DNA of 64,000 bases from assembly GCF_002776525.5 (NCBI RefSeq), contig NC_045443.1, positions 41,517,492 to 41,581,491 on the forward strand, in the 5' to 3' direction. Positions 38,613 to 49,739 of the stretch are shown piece by piece. Each line of letters begins with the position of its first letter. Positions within the stretch are counted from its first letter, which is position 1. The notes beneath the pieces are model-generated. The model worked only from the letters and a program-made list of their open reading frames with translations. It did no database searches and was not told the origin of the DNA. The DNA comes from Piliocolobus tephrosceles. Lineage: Eukaryota; Chordata; Mammalia; Primates; Cercopithecidae. Both the position numbers and the translations under genes were made by a program.

Positions 38613-38739
38613 AAAAATTAAAGATTAATAACAATACAAGGAAAAAATGCTCATCATCACTCGCCATCAGAGAAATGCAAATCAAAACCACAATGAGATA
38701 CCATCTCACACCAGTTAGAATGGCAATCATTAAAAAGTC
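38613..38739 (+). repeat. 127-bp copy of the L1MA/L1 junction at 36229-36355
   Basis: Identical to 36229-36355 apart from one base (tcgcc versus ttgcc near 38662). It includes 29 bases of L1MA tail plus 98 bases of the young L1. There is no A-tail and no evident target duplication, so it did not arrive by ordinary retrotransposition. See the finding on this segment. Confidence 0.93.
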
Positions 38740-39049
38740 CCTTGGGAGTGGGAGTTAAGCTTAGGAGAGGTGTCAGGATAAAATAAGTCCTTTTGAAGAA
38801 TTGAAAGTGACTGAGATCCAGAAAGGAGATGGTAATAAGAAAGAAAAGAGATGATTATGTGTATAATCTTGTAAAACTTCCACATTTAGGAGATGAGCAG
38901 CAGCAGAAAAAAAAAAAAAATGCACATACACATATAAAAAGCAGTCAGGCAGGTGGGAGGGGAATAACAGTAAAAGCTCATGGGTGTGGGAATGGCCATT
39001 CTGGAGCTATACTGCAGTGTTTTATTAGGGGCTTTACATTTACATGGTC
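38740..39049. other. Intron, weakly repeat-like
   Basis: Texture resembles the unassigned repeat at 2270-4413 (ggaggtgtcaggataaaata type). There is an A-run at about 38908-38920. No gene. Confidence 0.35.
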
Positions 39050-39140
39050 CCGTATGTAACTTCAGGCTTGTCAATTTAATAGCTATGTCACCTTGGGCAA
39101 TTTCCTTACTCTATCTTTTCTTTTAAAAAAGTGGGTGAAA

Positions 39141-39933
39141 TAAACATATGTGTGCATGTGTCTTTATAGCAGCATGATTTATAATCCTTTGGGTATATAC
39201 CTAGTAATGGGATTGCTGGATCAAATGGTATCTCTGGTTCTAGATCCTTGAGGAATGGCCACACTGTCTTCCGCAATGGCTGAACTAATTTACACTTCCA
39301 CCAACAGTGTAAAAGCATTCCTACTTCTCCACACACTCTCCAGCATCTGTTGTTTCCTGTAGCCTTGTAATATAGTTTGAAGTCAGGTAGCATGGTGTCT
39401 CCAGCTTTGTTCTTTTTTCTTAGGATTGTCTTGACTATACAGGCTCAATAGCAAAGTCTTGGAACCAACCCAAATGCCCATCAATGACAGACTGGATAAA
39501 GAAAATGTGGCACATATACACCATGGAATACTGTGCAATCATAAAAAAGGATGAGTTCATGTCCCTTGCAGGGACATGGATGAAGCTGGAAACCATCATG
39601 CTCAGCAAACTAACACAGGAATGGAAAACCAAACACTGCATGTTCTCACTCATGAGTGGGAGCTGAACAACGAGAATGCATGGACACAGGGAGGGGAACA
39701 TCACATACCAGGGCCTGTTGGGAGTGGCGGGATAGAGGAGGGATAGCATTAGGAGAAATACCTAATGTAGATGACAGGTTGATGGGTGCAGCAAACCCCA
39801 TGGCACATGTATACCTATGTAACAAACCTGCACCTTCTGTACATGTATCCCAGAACTTAGAGTATAATTTAAAATATATATATATTATATATATATATAT
39901 GTACATAAGAAATACTGATTACAAATGTAGAAT
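39141..39933 (+). mobile_element. L1 with 5' inversion and internal deletion
   Basis: The left part (39141-39447) is ORF2 in reverse orientation. The right part (39448-39870) is ORF2 end and 3'UTR in forward orientation, followed by a TA-rich tail. The two parts are almost adjacent in L1 coordinates, as expected for twin priming. Inside the inverted part, roughly 1 kb or more of ORF2 is missing at 39357-39359. Target duplication, 16 bp with one mismatch: 39125-39140 and 39934-39949. Confidence 0.93.
39869..39903. repeat. (TA)n tract replacing the L1 tail
   Basis: About 30 bases of TA dinucleotide following the L1 3' end. Confidence 0.9.
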
Positions 39934-40039
39934 AAAAAAGTGAGTGAAAACACCTATGTGAGCAAAATACCTACCACATAAAATTGTTGCAATACTATAG
40001 TCTGGAGAAAATATCATGTCAAGGAAACCAAAGAAAAAG

Positions 40040-40200
40040 GGGGTTGCCATAGAACTGTTGATTCTTAATATCAAATGCTGCAGAAAGGTCAAGAAATGTG
40101 AACATTTTGGAGATTGTGATTAAGAAGTTATATCTGATTTCCAAGAGAGTCATTCCAGTGGAAGAGTGAAGTCTAAAGTAAATGACTATAACAAGTATAG
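40040..40200 (+). repeat. Diverged ancient repeat, family not assigned
   Basis: The phrases aaatgctgcagaaaggtcaa and gtcattccagtggaagagtg resemble the same family as 2270-4413. Confidence 0.4.
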
Positions 40201-41615
40201 AATACTGCTTATACACAAATTTCTCCCTCCTATTTGCCTGTCAAGAATATAAAGTCCTTGAAGATAAAGATCTGGTCCCAGAAAATATAGTGTAAATATT
40301 TATTAATCAACATAACAAATCTCTCCATTCTGCTTCTACATTATCTAAAATTGGTTTATTTATTCTAATCTAATTTATTTTAGACACTTACTAAATATTG
40401 CACTTACACTTATATACCTTACAGTTAGTGTAAGGTACAAAGTTACCAGTGTAAAAGAGATTCAGTACCTTCTGGTTTGTAATTAAGTTTTATGATTTAC
40501 ACACAGAGTCACCTTCCCATCATTCACTGAGTAATAGTTTTGGCATCCTGTTATGTGTAACTTACTCTCGATTCTTGCCCACTCAGTAGTGTTTATAGGT
40601 ATCTGTATTTTAATCAATTTATTTTTGTGGTAAATGGCCGAAACAAAAAGATCATAATGAATAATAAATTGTCGTGCTTACACAATCCATTAGATTGATG
40701 GATTTTTAAGCAAAAAGAAACACAAGCAACTGTAGTCAACTAATTTTCTTTTCCTTGAATTAAACATTTTTAAAGAAAATCGTAACAAATAGTAAATATA
40801 CTTGGCTTTATATTAAAAGGATAAAGTCAAGGTTAATTTTAAGGCTGGAGCTGTCCCTTTTAAAATGTGAAGAAAAAACATCCATGAGTGAAAGAGTAAT
40901 TTATATTTTAAAACCTGCTAAGGCAAATGAAAACACACTTCATTTAAGAAAGCAAAGAAGGAGTTACGTATCTTAAAAAGCTAAGAATATCAGAGAGTTC
41001 CTTTAACTTGTATTTTAAGGCTTTTGATTAACCTAAAGGTTCAAGTTAACTCTTATTGAGCCTTACAATTATCTTAAGACATGAATATTGAGAAAATTGG
41101 CAATGGAAACAATGTCTAACACTTGAAAGTATACCTTTCACAAATTTAATCAGCTGTTTGTTTGCCTCCTAGGTTCCCAACAGTAGAAGTTTATCATAAA
41201 GCCTTCCCCTCTAAATTACAACTATTGGGATTACAGCTCCAGAATTCATTCTTCTTAAGAGCGATTTCTTCTGGGGTTACCACACCAGACAAGATTTGTA
41301 GTTAGCAGTCATTTAAAAGGTATTAGTATTATTTTTATACCCATCTGTTTCTCTGTCATTGAGATAAAATGCTTCTTGTGCATTTGACAGGCAGAGATAT
41401 AAAGCCCCAAGAGAAAAGAACTGCATTTTACTTTCTACATCTTCATACACATCATGTTGTGCTGTTCATGCACAGGAGCTTAAGAAATCTTTAATATGGA
41501 TAATTTGGCACCCATATTCCACAAAGTTAACAGCTATCTCAAAGTTATTTTAGCATCCTATGGTGCAGTGGGAGGCCAAATATCAAAACAGAAAAAGCAT
41601 GGAAAATTTTAATGT
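40201..41615. other. Intron, nothing recognised
   Basis: AT-rich unique-looking sequence. Confidence 0.5.
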
Positions 41616-41619
41616 AACA

Positions 41620-41760
41620 GTCCTAGAAATAATTCTTTTCTAATCCATTTTACTGGCTGTACAGACCAGAGCAAATTACTTAATCTTTTTCAACCTCACT
41701 TTCCTCATCTAGTAATAATAACCACTTTAAAGGGTTATTGTAGGGATTGGGGTAAGGTCA
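41620..41760 (+). repeat. MIR SINE fragment
   Basis: MIR pattern: ccagagcaaattacttaatc, then cctcactttcctcatctagt, then gggttattgtagggattggg. Confidence 0.75.
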
Positions 41761-41763
41761 TGA

Positions 41764-42165
41764 TAATAGCTAACATTTACTGAGCCACTGCTTGGTTTCC
41801 TGTATTAACTAATATAATGCTCTCAATAATGTCATGAAATAGTTTTTTTTTTTTCTTCTTTAAACTACTATCATTTTTTGGAGAAAGGGCCTTGCTATGT
41901 TGCCGAAGCTGTTCTTGAACTCTTGGCCTCAAGTGATCCTCCCACTATCTGCCTCAAAGTGCTGGGATTACAGGCATAAACCACACCACACCCTGCCTAA
42001 AATAGTATTATTATTATCACTCCATTTTAAAACAAGGAAATGGAGGCACATACATATTAAGTAATTTGCCCTATTCCACATACAGAAGTCATTTGCAGAG
42101 CCTAGATTTATAGCTAGAGAGCCATCCTCCAAGCCTACTTGTAACTCTTAGCCATCATGCGACAC
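41764..42165 (+). repeat. MIR SINE split by an Alu monomer
   Basis: MIR begins gataatagctaacatttact and resumes at 42007 (ttattatcactccattttaa, then gtaatttgccctattcca) after the inserted monomer. Confidence 0.75.
41844..41999 (-). mobile_element. Free left Alu monomer (FLAM type)
   Basis: Reverse-oriented single Alu arm with a T-rich tail at left, ending gggattacaggcataaacc. Short target duplication aaatagt at 41837-41843 and 42000-42006. Confidence 0.8.
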
Positions 42166-42169
42166 TGCT

Positions 42170-44147
42170 TGTTTATTATTATACTAAATGCCCTTAGACA
42201 TGCAGTTTGAAGCAGCTACTGTTATGAACAACTATAGCAAGAAGAATTTTAGATAATCCCAATAAGCCAAAGCCATCTTGTCCCAGAGTGTGGAAATCTT
42301 AAGTGTCCTTAGCATTTTGTTATCTAGACTCTGATTGAACATTCAGGGTGACCCATCCCTTTTTCCTGCGGTTCCTGTGATTAATAAATTTCTTATTTGG
42401 AGTCTAAACCTGCCTCCTGGTAAATTTATTAGTTTTGCTCTCTGGAGCAACAAAGAAAGATCTAATCCCAAATCCACACACTAGTTTAGCTCTTCATGTA
42501 TTTAAGGACAGCTTTTATAGCACCTTTCGTTTTTCTTATTTTTTAAAAAAAATTCCTGATGAAGATTTATTCAACTACCCTCTTATATCTGCCAGGACTT
42601 TCATCTCCTGGAAAACTTTTCCTCAATCACGCTCCCATTTGCTGATAGTCTCTTAAAACTATTGGCCCAAAGTAAATACAATACGCCATTATAAAGTAAG
42701 TAATGCAGAATTTAAGGAGACTTTTGTTTTATAGACCCTGTTTCTTTTAATTATAGGTTAAGTTTGCATTTTCTTTTAAAGCTAGCACATTACACTTTTG
42801 GCTCATACTTAACTTGGAATCAGTAGCCAACTAAAGCATAAAAACTGTTAAAGTTAGTTCCCTCTATGTTGCACAATTGGTTTTTCTAACCTAAATGCAA
42901 GAGTGTACTTATATTTTCTTAATATTCATGGACTGCTTACTATATGCAAAGCATGATGCCAAGTCCTATGAAAAACACAAAATCATAGGCTCCATCTCTA
43001 CTTTCCATGGAACTCATACTCCAGTGGGAGGGAATGAGGAAAAGGGTAAGGGAGGAAAGACAGACACCTAAAGAAAAGACAACTAAAGGAAAGGGGCAGA
43101 GAACACAATGAGTGTGGGCCAAAGATGGAAGAGATCAGAATTAAGGATCTAGAAATGTTGAGGGCTGAAAGCAGAACAAATGCAGGAGGTGCTTTTAATT
43201 GTTTGTCAAGTGTCATAATATTTTTGGATCCCACTGTTGCTACAATTTGAATAGCTCTGAATCTTGATCCTGTCTTTTGTCATATAAGCTACCCTCTCAA
43301 AACTATGTCATTCACAAATTTGATTGTTCTTCTTTAACTTGGCCCCAAACCCATTATTTGCTATTTAACTTGATCCTTGTGCACCACATTTTACTGTAAG
43401 CCTAAAAAAATTAACCTGGAATATAATCTATTCTCTCAAACAAACAAACAAACAAAAACAGAGCGTTTTTAAGAGAGAGTTATCCATTAGATGGATAGGG
43501 CTGACTGCTATAAGTTTTTTTGTACCTAAGTCCTAGTGGCTTCTTCCAGAAAGTTTCCATGACAGAAAGAAACAGAAACTAATCACAGATGAGAGCCCTT
43601 TGAGAAGAAGTACAGACTCTGTTTGAGAGCATTAGAAATTTAGTAAGAGAAAAAAACAGCTACATCCCCCAGCTCCATTCCTAGCAAACCTCATAAACTT
43701 CATATCATTATTGTTTTTTCCCATGTTCCTCCTCATTTACATTCTGTCATCATAAATTTCACCTCACAGTCTACAGATTTATGAATGGTCAAAGTTCATC
43801 ACTCTCAGGAGTCATTCACTGGCATCAATGAAATCATACTTATGCTTAAAACAGATGATTTTCTTTATTATTCCAGCAATACTGAGACCCGTATATAATC
43901 GGAAAATCTTTCTACATACACATGGCTTAAAAATATAATATTAAATTCATAGCTGATCTCATTGAAAAAATGAAAATTCCTATGTGGCATAAGAAGAAGC
44001 CAATTTTGAAGTTAAAATTTATATAATCTGTGTGGCATACCACTTGGCAAAAACTTTAATGCAAATGATGCATTGCAGTACCCCTGGTACACCTGCAGAA
44101 AGAAATGCAAGTTTTCCCTGGAGGGAAAAGACCTTAGACTTCAAGGT
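42170..44147. other. Intron, nothing recognised
   Basis: Unique-looking intron with a (CAAA)n run at 43436-43457. Short ORFs (42435-42656, 42940-43234) have no domain. Confidence 0.5.
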
Positions 44148-44159
44148 AAAGGTTCAGTG

Positions 44160-47100
44160 GGAGGGTGAAGCAAAATGGCCGAATAGGAACAGCTCCAGTC
44201 TCCAGCTCCCAGCGCGAGCGACACAGAAGACAGGTGACTTTTTAATGATTGCCATTCTAATTGGTGTGAGATGGTATCTCATTGTGGTTTTCATTTGCAT
44301 TTCTCTGATGGCCAGTGGTGATGAGCATTTTTTCATGTGCCTGTTGGCTGTATGAATGTCTTCTTTTGAGAAGAAAAGACGACTAATAAAGAAGAAAAGA
44401 CAGAAGAATCAAATAGACGCAATAAAAAATGATAAAGGGGATATCACCACCGACCCCACAGAAATACAAACTCCCATCAGAGAATACTATAAACACCTCT
44501 ATGCAAAAAAACTAGAAAATCTAGAAGAAATGGATAATTTCCTGGACACTTACACTCTCCCAAGACTAAACCAAGAAGAAGCTGAATCCCTGAATAGAGC
44601 GATAGCAGGCTCTGAAATTGAGGCAATAATTAATAGCCTAACAACCAAAAAAGTCCAGGACCAGATGGATTCACAGCTGAATTCTACCAGAGGTACAAGG
44701 AGGAGCTGGTACCATTCCTTCTGAAACTATTCCATTCAATAGAAAAAGAGGGAATCCTCCCTAACTCATTTTATGAGGCCAACATCATCCTGATACCAAA
44801 GCCTGGCAGAGACACAACAAAAAAAAGAACATTTTAGACCAATCTCCCTGATGAACATCGATGCAAAAATCCTCAATAAAATACTGGCAAACCGGATCCA
44901 GCAGCACATCAAAAAGCTTATCCACCATGATCAAGTAGGCTTCATCCCTGGGATGCAAGGCTGGTTCAACATACGCAAATCAATAAATGTAATCCAGCAT
45001 ATAAACAGAACCAAAGAAAAAAACCACATGATTATCTCAATAGATGCAGAAAAGGCTTTTGACAAAATTCAACAGCCCTTCATGCTAAAAACGCTCAATA
45101 AATTTGGTATTGATGGAATGTATCTCAAAATAATAAGAGCAATTTATGACAAACTCACAGCCAATATCATACTGAATGGGCAAAAACTGGAAAAATTCCC
45201 TTTGAAAACTGGCACAAGACAGGGATGCCCTCTCTCACCACTCCTATTCAACATAGTGTTGGAAGTTCTGGCTAGGTCAATCAGGCAAGAGAAAGAAATC
45301 AAGGGTAACCAGTTAGGAAAAGAAGAAGTCAAATTGTCCCTGTTTGCAGATGACATGATTGTATATTTAGAAAACCCCATTGTCTCAGCCCCAAATCTCC
45401 TTAAGCTGATAAGCAACTTCAGCAAAGTCTCAGGATACAAAATTAATGTGCAAAAATCACAAGCATTCTTATACACCAGTAACAGACAAACAGAGAGCCA
45501 AATCATGAGTGAACTCCCATTCACAATTGCTTCAAAGAGAATAAAATACCTAGGAATCCAACTTACAAGGGATGTAAAGGACCTCTTCAAGAAGAACTAC
45601 AAACCACTGCTCAGTGAAATAAAAGAGGACACAAACAAATGGAAGAACATACCATGCTCATGGATAGGAAGAATCAATCGTGAAAATGGCCATACTGCCC
45701 AAGGTCATTTATAGATTCAATGTAATCCCCATCAAGCTACCAATGAGTTTCTTCACAGAATTGGAAGAAACTGCTTAAAAGTTCATATGGAACCAAAAAA
45801 GAGCCTGCATTGTCAAGACAATCCTAAGTCAAAAGAACAAAGCTGGAGGCATCACGCTACCTGACTTCAAACTATACTACAAGGCTACAGTAACCAAAAC
45901 AGCATGGTACTGGTACCAAAACAGAGATATAGACCAATGGAACAGAACAGAGCCCTCAAAAATAATACCACATATCTACAGCCATCTGATCTTTGACAAA
46001 CCTGAGAAAAACAAGAAATGGGGAAAGGATTCACTATTTAATAAATGGTGCTTGGAAAACTGGCTAACCATAAGTAGAAAGCTGAAACTAGATCCTTTCC
46101 TTACTCCTTATACGAAAATTAATTCAAGATGGATAGAGACTTAAATGTTAGACCTAATACCATAAAAACCCTAGAAGAAAACCTAGGTAATACCATTCAG
46201 GACATAGGCATGGGGAAGGACTTCATGTCTAAAACACCAAAAGCAATGGCAACAAAAGCCAAAATTGACAAATGGGATCTAATTAAACTAAAGAGCTTCT
46301 GCACATCAAAAGAAACTACCATCAGAGTGAACAGGCAACCCACAGAGTGGGAGAAAATTTTTACAATCTACTCATCAGACAAAGGGCTAATATCCAGAAC
46401 CTACAAAGAATTCAAACAAATTTACAAGAAAAAAACAAACAACCCCATCAAAAAGTGGGCAAAGGATATGAACAGATATTTCTCAAAAGAAGACATTCAT
46501 ACAGCCAACAGACACATGAAAAAATACTCATCACCACTGGCCATCAGAGAAATGCAAATCAAAACCACAATGAGATACCATCTCACACCAGTTAGAATGG
46601 CAATCATTCAAAAGTCAGGACACAACAGGTGCTGGAGAGGATGTGGAGAAATAGGAACACTTTTACACTGTTGGTGGGATTGTAAACTAGTTCAACCATT
46701 ATGGAAAACAGTATGGTGATTCCTCAAGGGTCTAGAACTAGAAGTACCATATGACCCAGCCATCCCATTACTGGGTATATACCCAAAGGATTACAAATCA
46801 TGCTGCCATAAAGACACATGCACACATATGTTTTTTGCGGCACTATTCACAATAGCAAAGACTTGAAATCAACCCAAATGTCCATCAGTGACAGACTGGG
46901 TTAAGAAAATGTGGCACACCTACACCATGGAATACTATGCAGCCATAAAAAAGGATGAGTTCGTGTTCTTTGTAGGGACATGGATGCAGCTGGAAACCAT
47001 CATTCTCAGCAAACTATCGCAAGAATGGAAAACCAAACACCGCATGTTCTCACTCATAGGTGGGAACTGAACAATGAGATCGCTTGGACTTGGGAAGGGG

Positions 47101-47312
47101 AACATCACACACCAGGGCCTATCATGGGGTGGGGGAAGGGGGGAGGGATTGCACTGGGAGTTATACCTGATGTAAATGACGAGTTGATGGGTGCTGACGA
47201 GTTGATGGGTGCAGCACACCAACATGGCGCAAGTATACATATGTAACAAAACTGCACATTATGCACATGTACCCTAGAACTTAAAGTATAATAATAATAA
47301 AATTAAAAAAAA
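44160..47312 (+). mobile_element. Composite L1 with inverted internal segment
   Basis: Three joined pieces. (1) About 75 bases of L1 5'UTR start (aatggccgaataggaacagc). (2) About 134 bases of ORF2 3' region in reverse orientation, 44235-44370. (3) Forward ORF2 from mid-gene through the 3'UTR (44381-47280) with an A-tail. The whole is flanked by a probable target duplication, gttcagtg (44152-44159 and 47317-47324, longer with one mismatch). ORF1 and the endonuclease are absent. The 3'UTR has the monkey-type doubled motif at 47178-47213. Confidence 0.93.
44388..47070 (+). pseudogene. L1 ORF2 pseudogene (RT and C-terminus)
   Basis: Forward ORF2 without the endonuclease domain. The reverse transcriptase region lies mostly at 44851-45714: AEKAFDKIQQPF with a catalytic Asp, GTRQGCPLSPLLFN, and the catalytic FADDMIVYL box, all unaltered. 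Frame breaks occur near 44650 and 44825, at 45679 (two bases missing) and at the stop codons near 46137, 46718 and 46865. The C-terminal Cys-rich motif (CWRGCGEIGTLLHCWWDC) is within 46129-46719. Not functional. Confidence 0.92.
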
Positions 47313-47329
47313 AAAAGTTCAGTGAAGAT

Positions 47330-48210
47330 AATAAGATCAGGCACCAAAAGTCCAAAATACATGAGGAAACAATCATGGGGCAAAAGTCAGCAAACACAAT
47401 AAAAGCTAGATTTAGATCTCCTCGAACTTCAGGCAATAGAGCAATGCCATAAATTTTATAATATAAGTACGTTTAAAATTGTTACAGACATAAAAGAAGT
47501 AATCAAAACCACAAGACAATAATACGAACTAAGGAAAAAGAACCAAAATATATGAAAAAGAGAACTCCCAGAAATTAAAAAGTTATTAAAATTTAAAACT
47601 TCAACAAATAAACTAAATAATGGATTAGACAAAGCTGATAAATTCATCCATACACTGGTGGATAGGTTTGAAAAAATTATGAAAGGCACAATACTGAGAG
47701 ATAAAGAGATGAAAAGTATAAAAGAAAGTGAAGAATTATAGAAAAGACAAGGGCCAACAAATATCCAGTAGGAAGTCCAGAAGGAGAGAATAAAGAGAAG
47801 TGGAAATAAGCAGTATTCAAAGGGATAAAGACTGAGTGGATTCCAAAACCGATGAAAGAGGTAACTCTTCAGATTTATTCTTCTAAAGGAGTCCCTAGCA
47901 AGATAAATAAAAATATTAATAAATTCATACCCAGGCACAATGCTTTGAAACCACATATTCCAAAGAAAAGGGAAACTTCAAAGCAATTAGAGAGAAAGAG
48001 ACTTTTAAAATGAATTACAATTGAATTGAAAGCAGACTTCTGAACGGAAACCTCAGAAGCCCCCCCAAAACAATGGAATACTGCTTTCATAGTGCTTAGG
48101 GAAAACCTAGAATTCTATACCCAAGAGTTGGCCACTAATAGAACCACTCTAAGAGAGTATTAAAATATGTCCTTTAAGAAGAAAGAAATGAAACAAACAG
48201 GGGAGGAATA
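47330..48210 (+). repeat. Probable HAL1/L1M ORF1 fragment
   Basis: A-rich sequence with ORF1-end phrases of old L1/HAL1 (ggaaaacctagaattctata, then gagtattaaaatatgtcctt), diverged and full of stops. Confidence 0.5.
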
Positions 48211-49490
48211 GAATGCAAAAAAACAAAAACAATTTTGGTATAAATAACATGTTGCACACAACAACAATGTTTCTCCAGCATATTAAGTTTATGCCTCCCC
48301 CGATTATACTTCTGATCAATAGAAGTTCGTCAGCTTATCCATATGAAAAAATCAGAATTTATGAACAAGAAAATTGCAGAACATTCTCAGCCAACATATG
48401 GGGGTACCTCCCAAAAAGAGAAAGATCTTGACCCTAAGACATGTATTCCTATTGACACCTAGACTTTTACAAATTAAAAGTCTACTATTTGAATGGCAGA
48501 AAGCCTCAGCCTTCCTATTTGAACTACTCTGTCTAACAAGGACTTATCTATGGTATGATTTCCAGGATTTATTGTTAAGGGAAAAAGCAGTGGTTGGGGA
48601 ATTGCTATAAAGGAAAGTTTACTTTTCATTATGTGCTCTTTGTACTTTTAAAATTTATACAATGTGTATATAATATTGATTCAAAATATTAATTAAGTAT
48701 TCAATTAATTAATTTTAAAACAAAGTTAAACAACTATCTTAAAAGTGACTCCATTTGGCTAGCTTCAAATAAAAAATAAGAGGCAACAGGGATCCTGGGA
48801 ATTCAAAGGCACAATACAAGTTAATATACGAAAGTGATCTATTGAAAAAAATAATATTTTAAAAATAAAACTGAAGATCTTTTCCAAATTCCCAACTAAT
48901 TCCACTTGGCTTTTTTCTTTTTCTTGGAGACCTGCTCTCTAACAGCTTGAAAGCTATTTTTTTCCTCTTACATTTTCTGCATGATGTGTCCTCATTTCCA
49001 GTGTTAATTAGGTAGGCCTTACAACAAAGGATCTGAAAAATTTTCCCATCATAGTTGTTATCTATTATACATGACTGATATATAGAGTGAGTTTGATTTT
49101 TTCCAATGAGCCTGAAGGACTTGGAAGAATGACTTTGAGATTTAACACTAAGAACTTTTGACTACTTTTTGAATAACACAAAGATTTATATTTTCATAAA
49201 ATATTAACTTTTAACGTTTGCATTAGGACGAAAATAAAGCAATTTTAAGCAAATGTACAGAATGCAAATCACTAAATTAAACATTTTAAACCACTAAAGT
49301 ACAGTAAAATTATACTTAAAACTGGTTTATGAATGAATCAAGAAAACTAGAATCCTTTATTGTTCTTAACCTTTCTCTTATAACATCTCAGGGCATCTCC
49401 AGCTAACTCAAGGATGTCAAAGAGTCTCAAATAGTTCTGTCTATAAAAGTTTATTTACACTTCAACTTAAAATTTACAAAATCATCATAT
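48211..49490. other. Intron, nothing recognised
   Basis: AT-rich unique-looking intron. Two overlapping ORFs at 48213-48610 have no recognised domain. Confidence 0.5.
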
Positions 49491-49494
49491 CAGG

Positions 49495-49735
49495 TGTCAT
49501 TTATTGAGTGCTTACCAACTCCTCAACATGGTGCTATGTGCCTTACTTCATTTAATCTCCAGAACAAACCCATGAGATAGATATTACTATCATCTTTATT
49601 TTCTACATGCACAAATTAAGGCATAGACAAAAATGAAATAACATGAAAAGGGTCACATGGCTGGTTGGTAATAGAACTAGTTCTCAGGCCAATGTTTCTC
49701 TGACTTCAATTTTTGTGTTCTTGACCACTATGTTA
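49495..49735 (+). repeat. MIR SINE
   Basis: Strong MIR match: catttattgagtgcttacca, then cttcatttaatctccagaac, then ggtcacatggctggttggta, then cttgaccactatgtt. Confidence 0.88.
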
Positions 49736-49739
49736 AATT

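Larger units (their letters stand above)
39050..40010 (+). repeat. MIR SINE split by an L1
   Basis: MIR text at 39055-39140 (tagctatgtcaccttgggca) resumes after the L1 at 39950 (acacctatgtgagcaaaata, then ctaccacataaaattgttgc). Confidence 0.6.

Noticed and set aside
39357..39359. Spliced L1 RNA as the cause of the internal ORF2 deletion
   Set aside because: Using the nearest GT donor and AG acceptor would give one base fewer than observed, so the join fits a CAG microhomology better.
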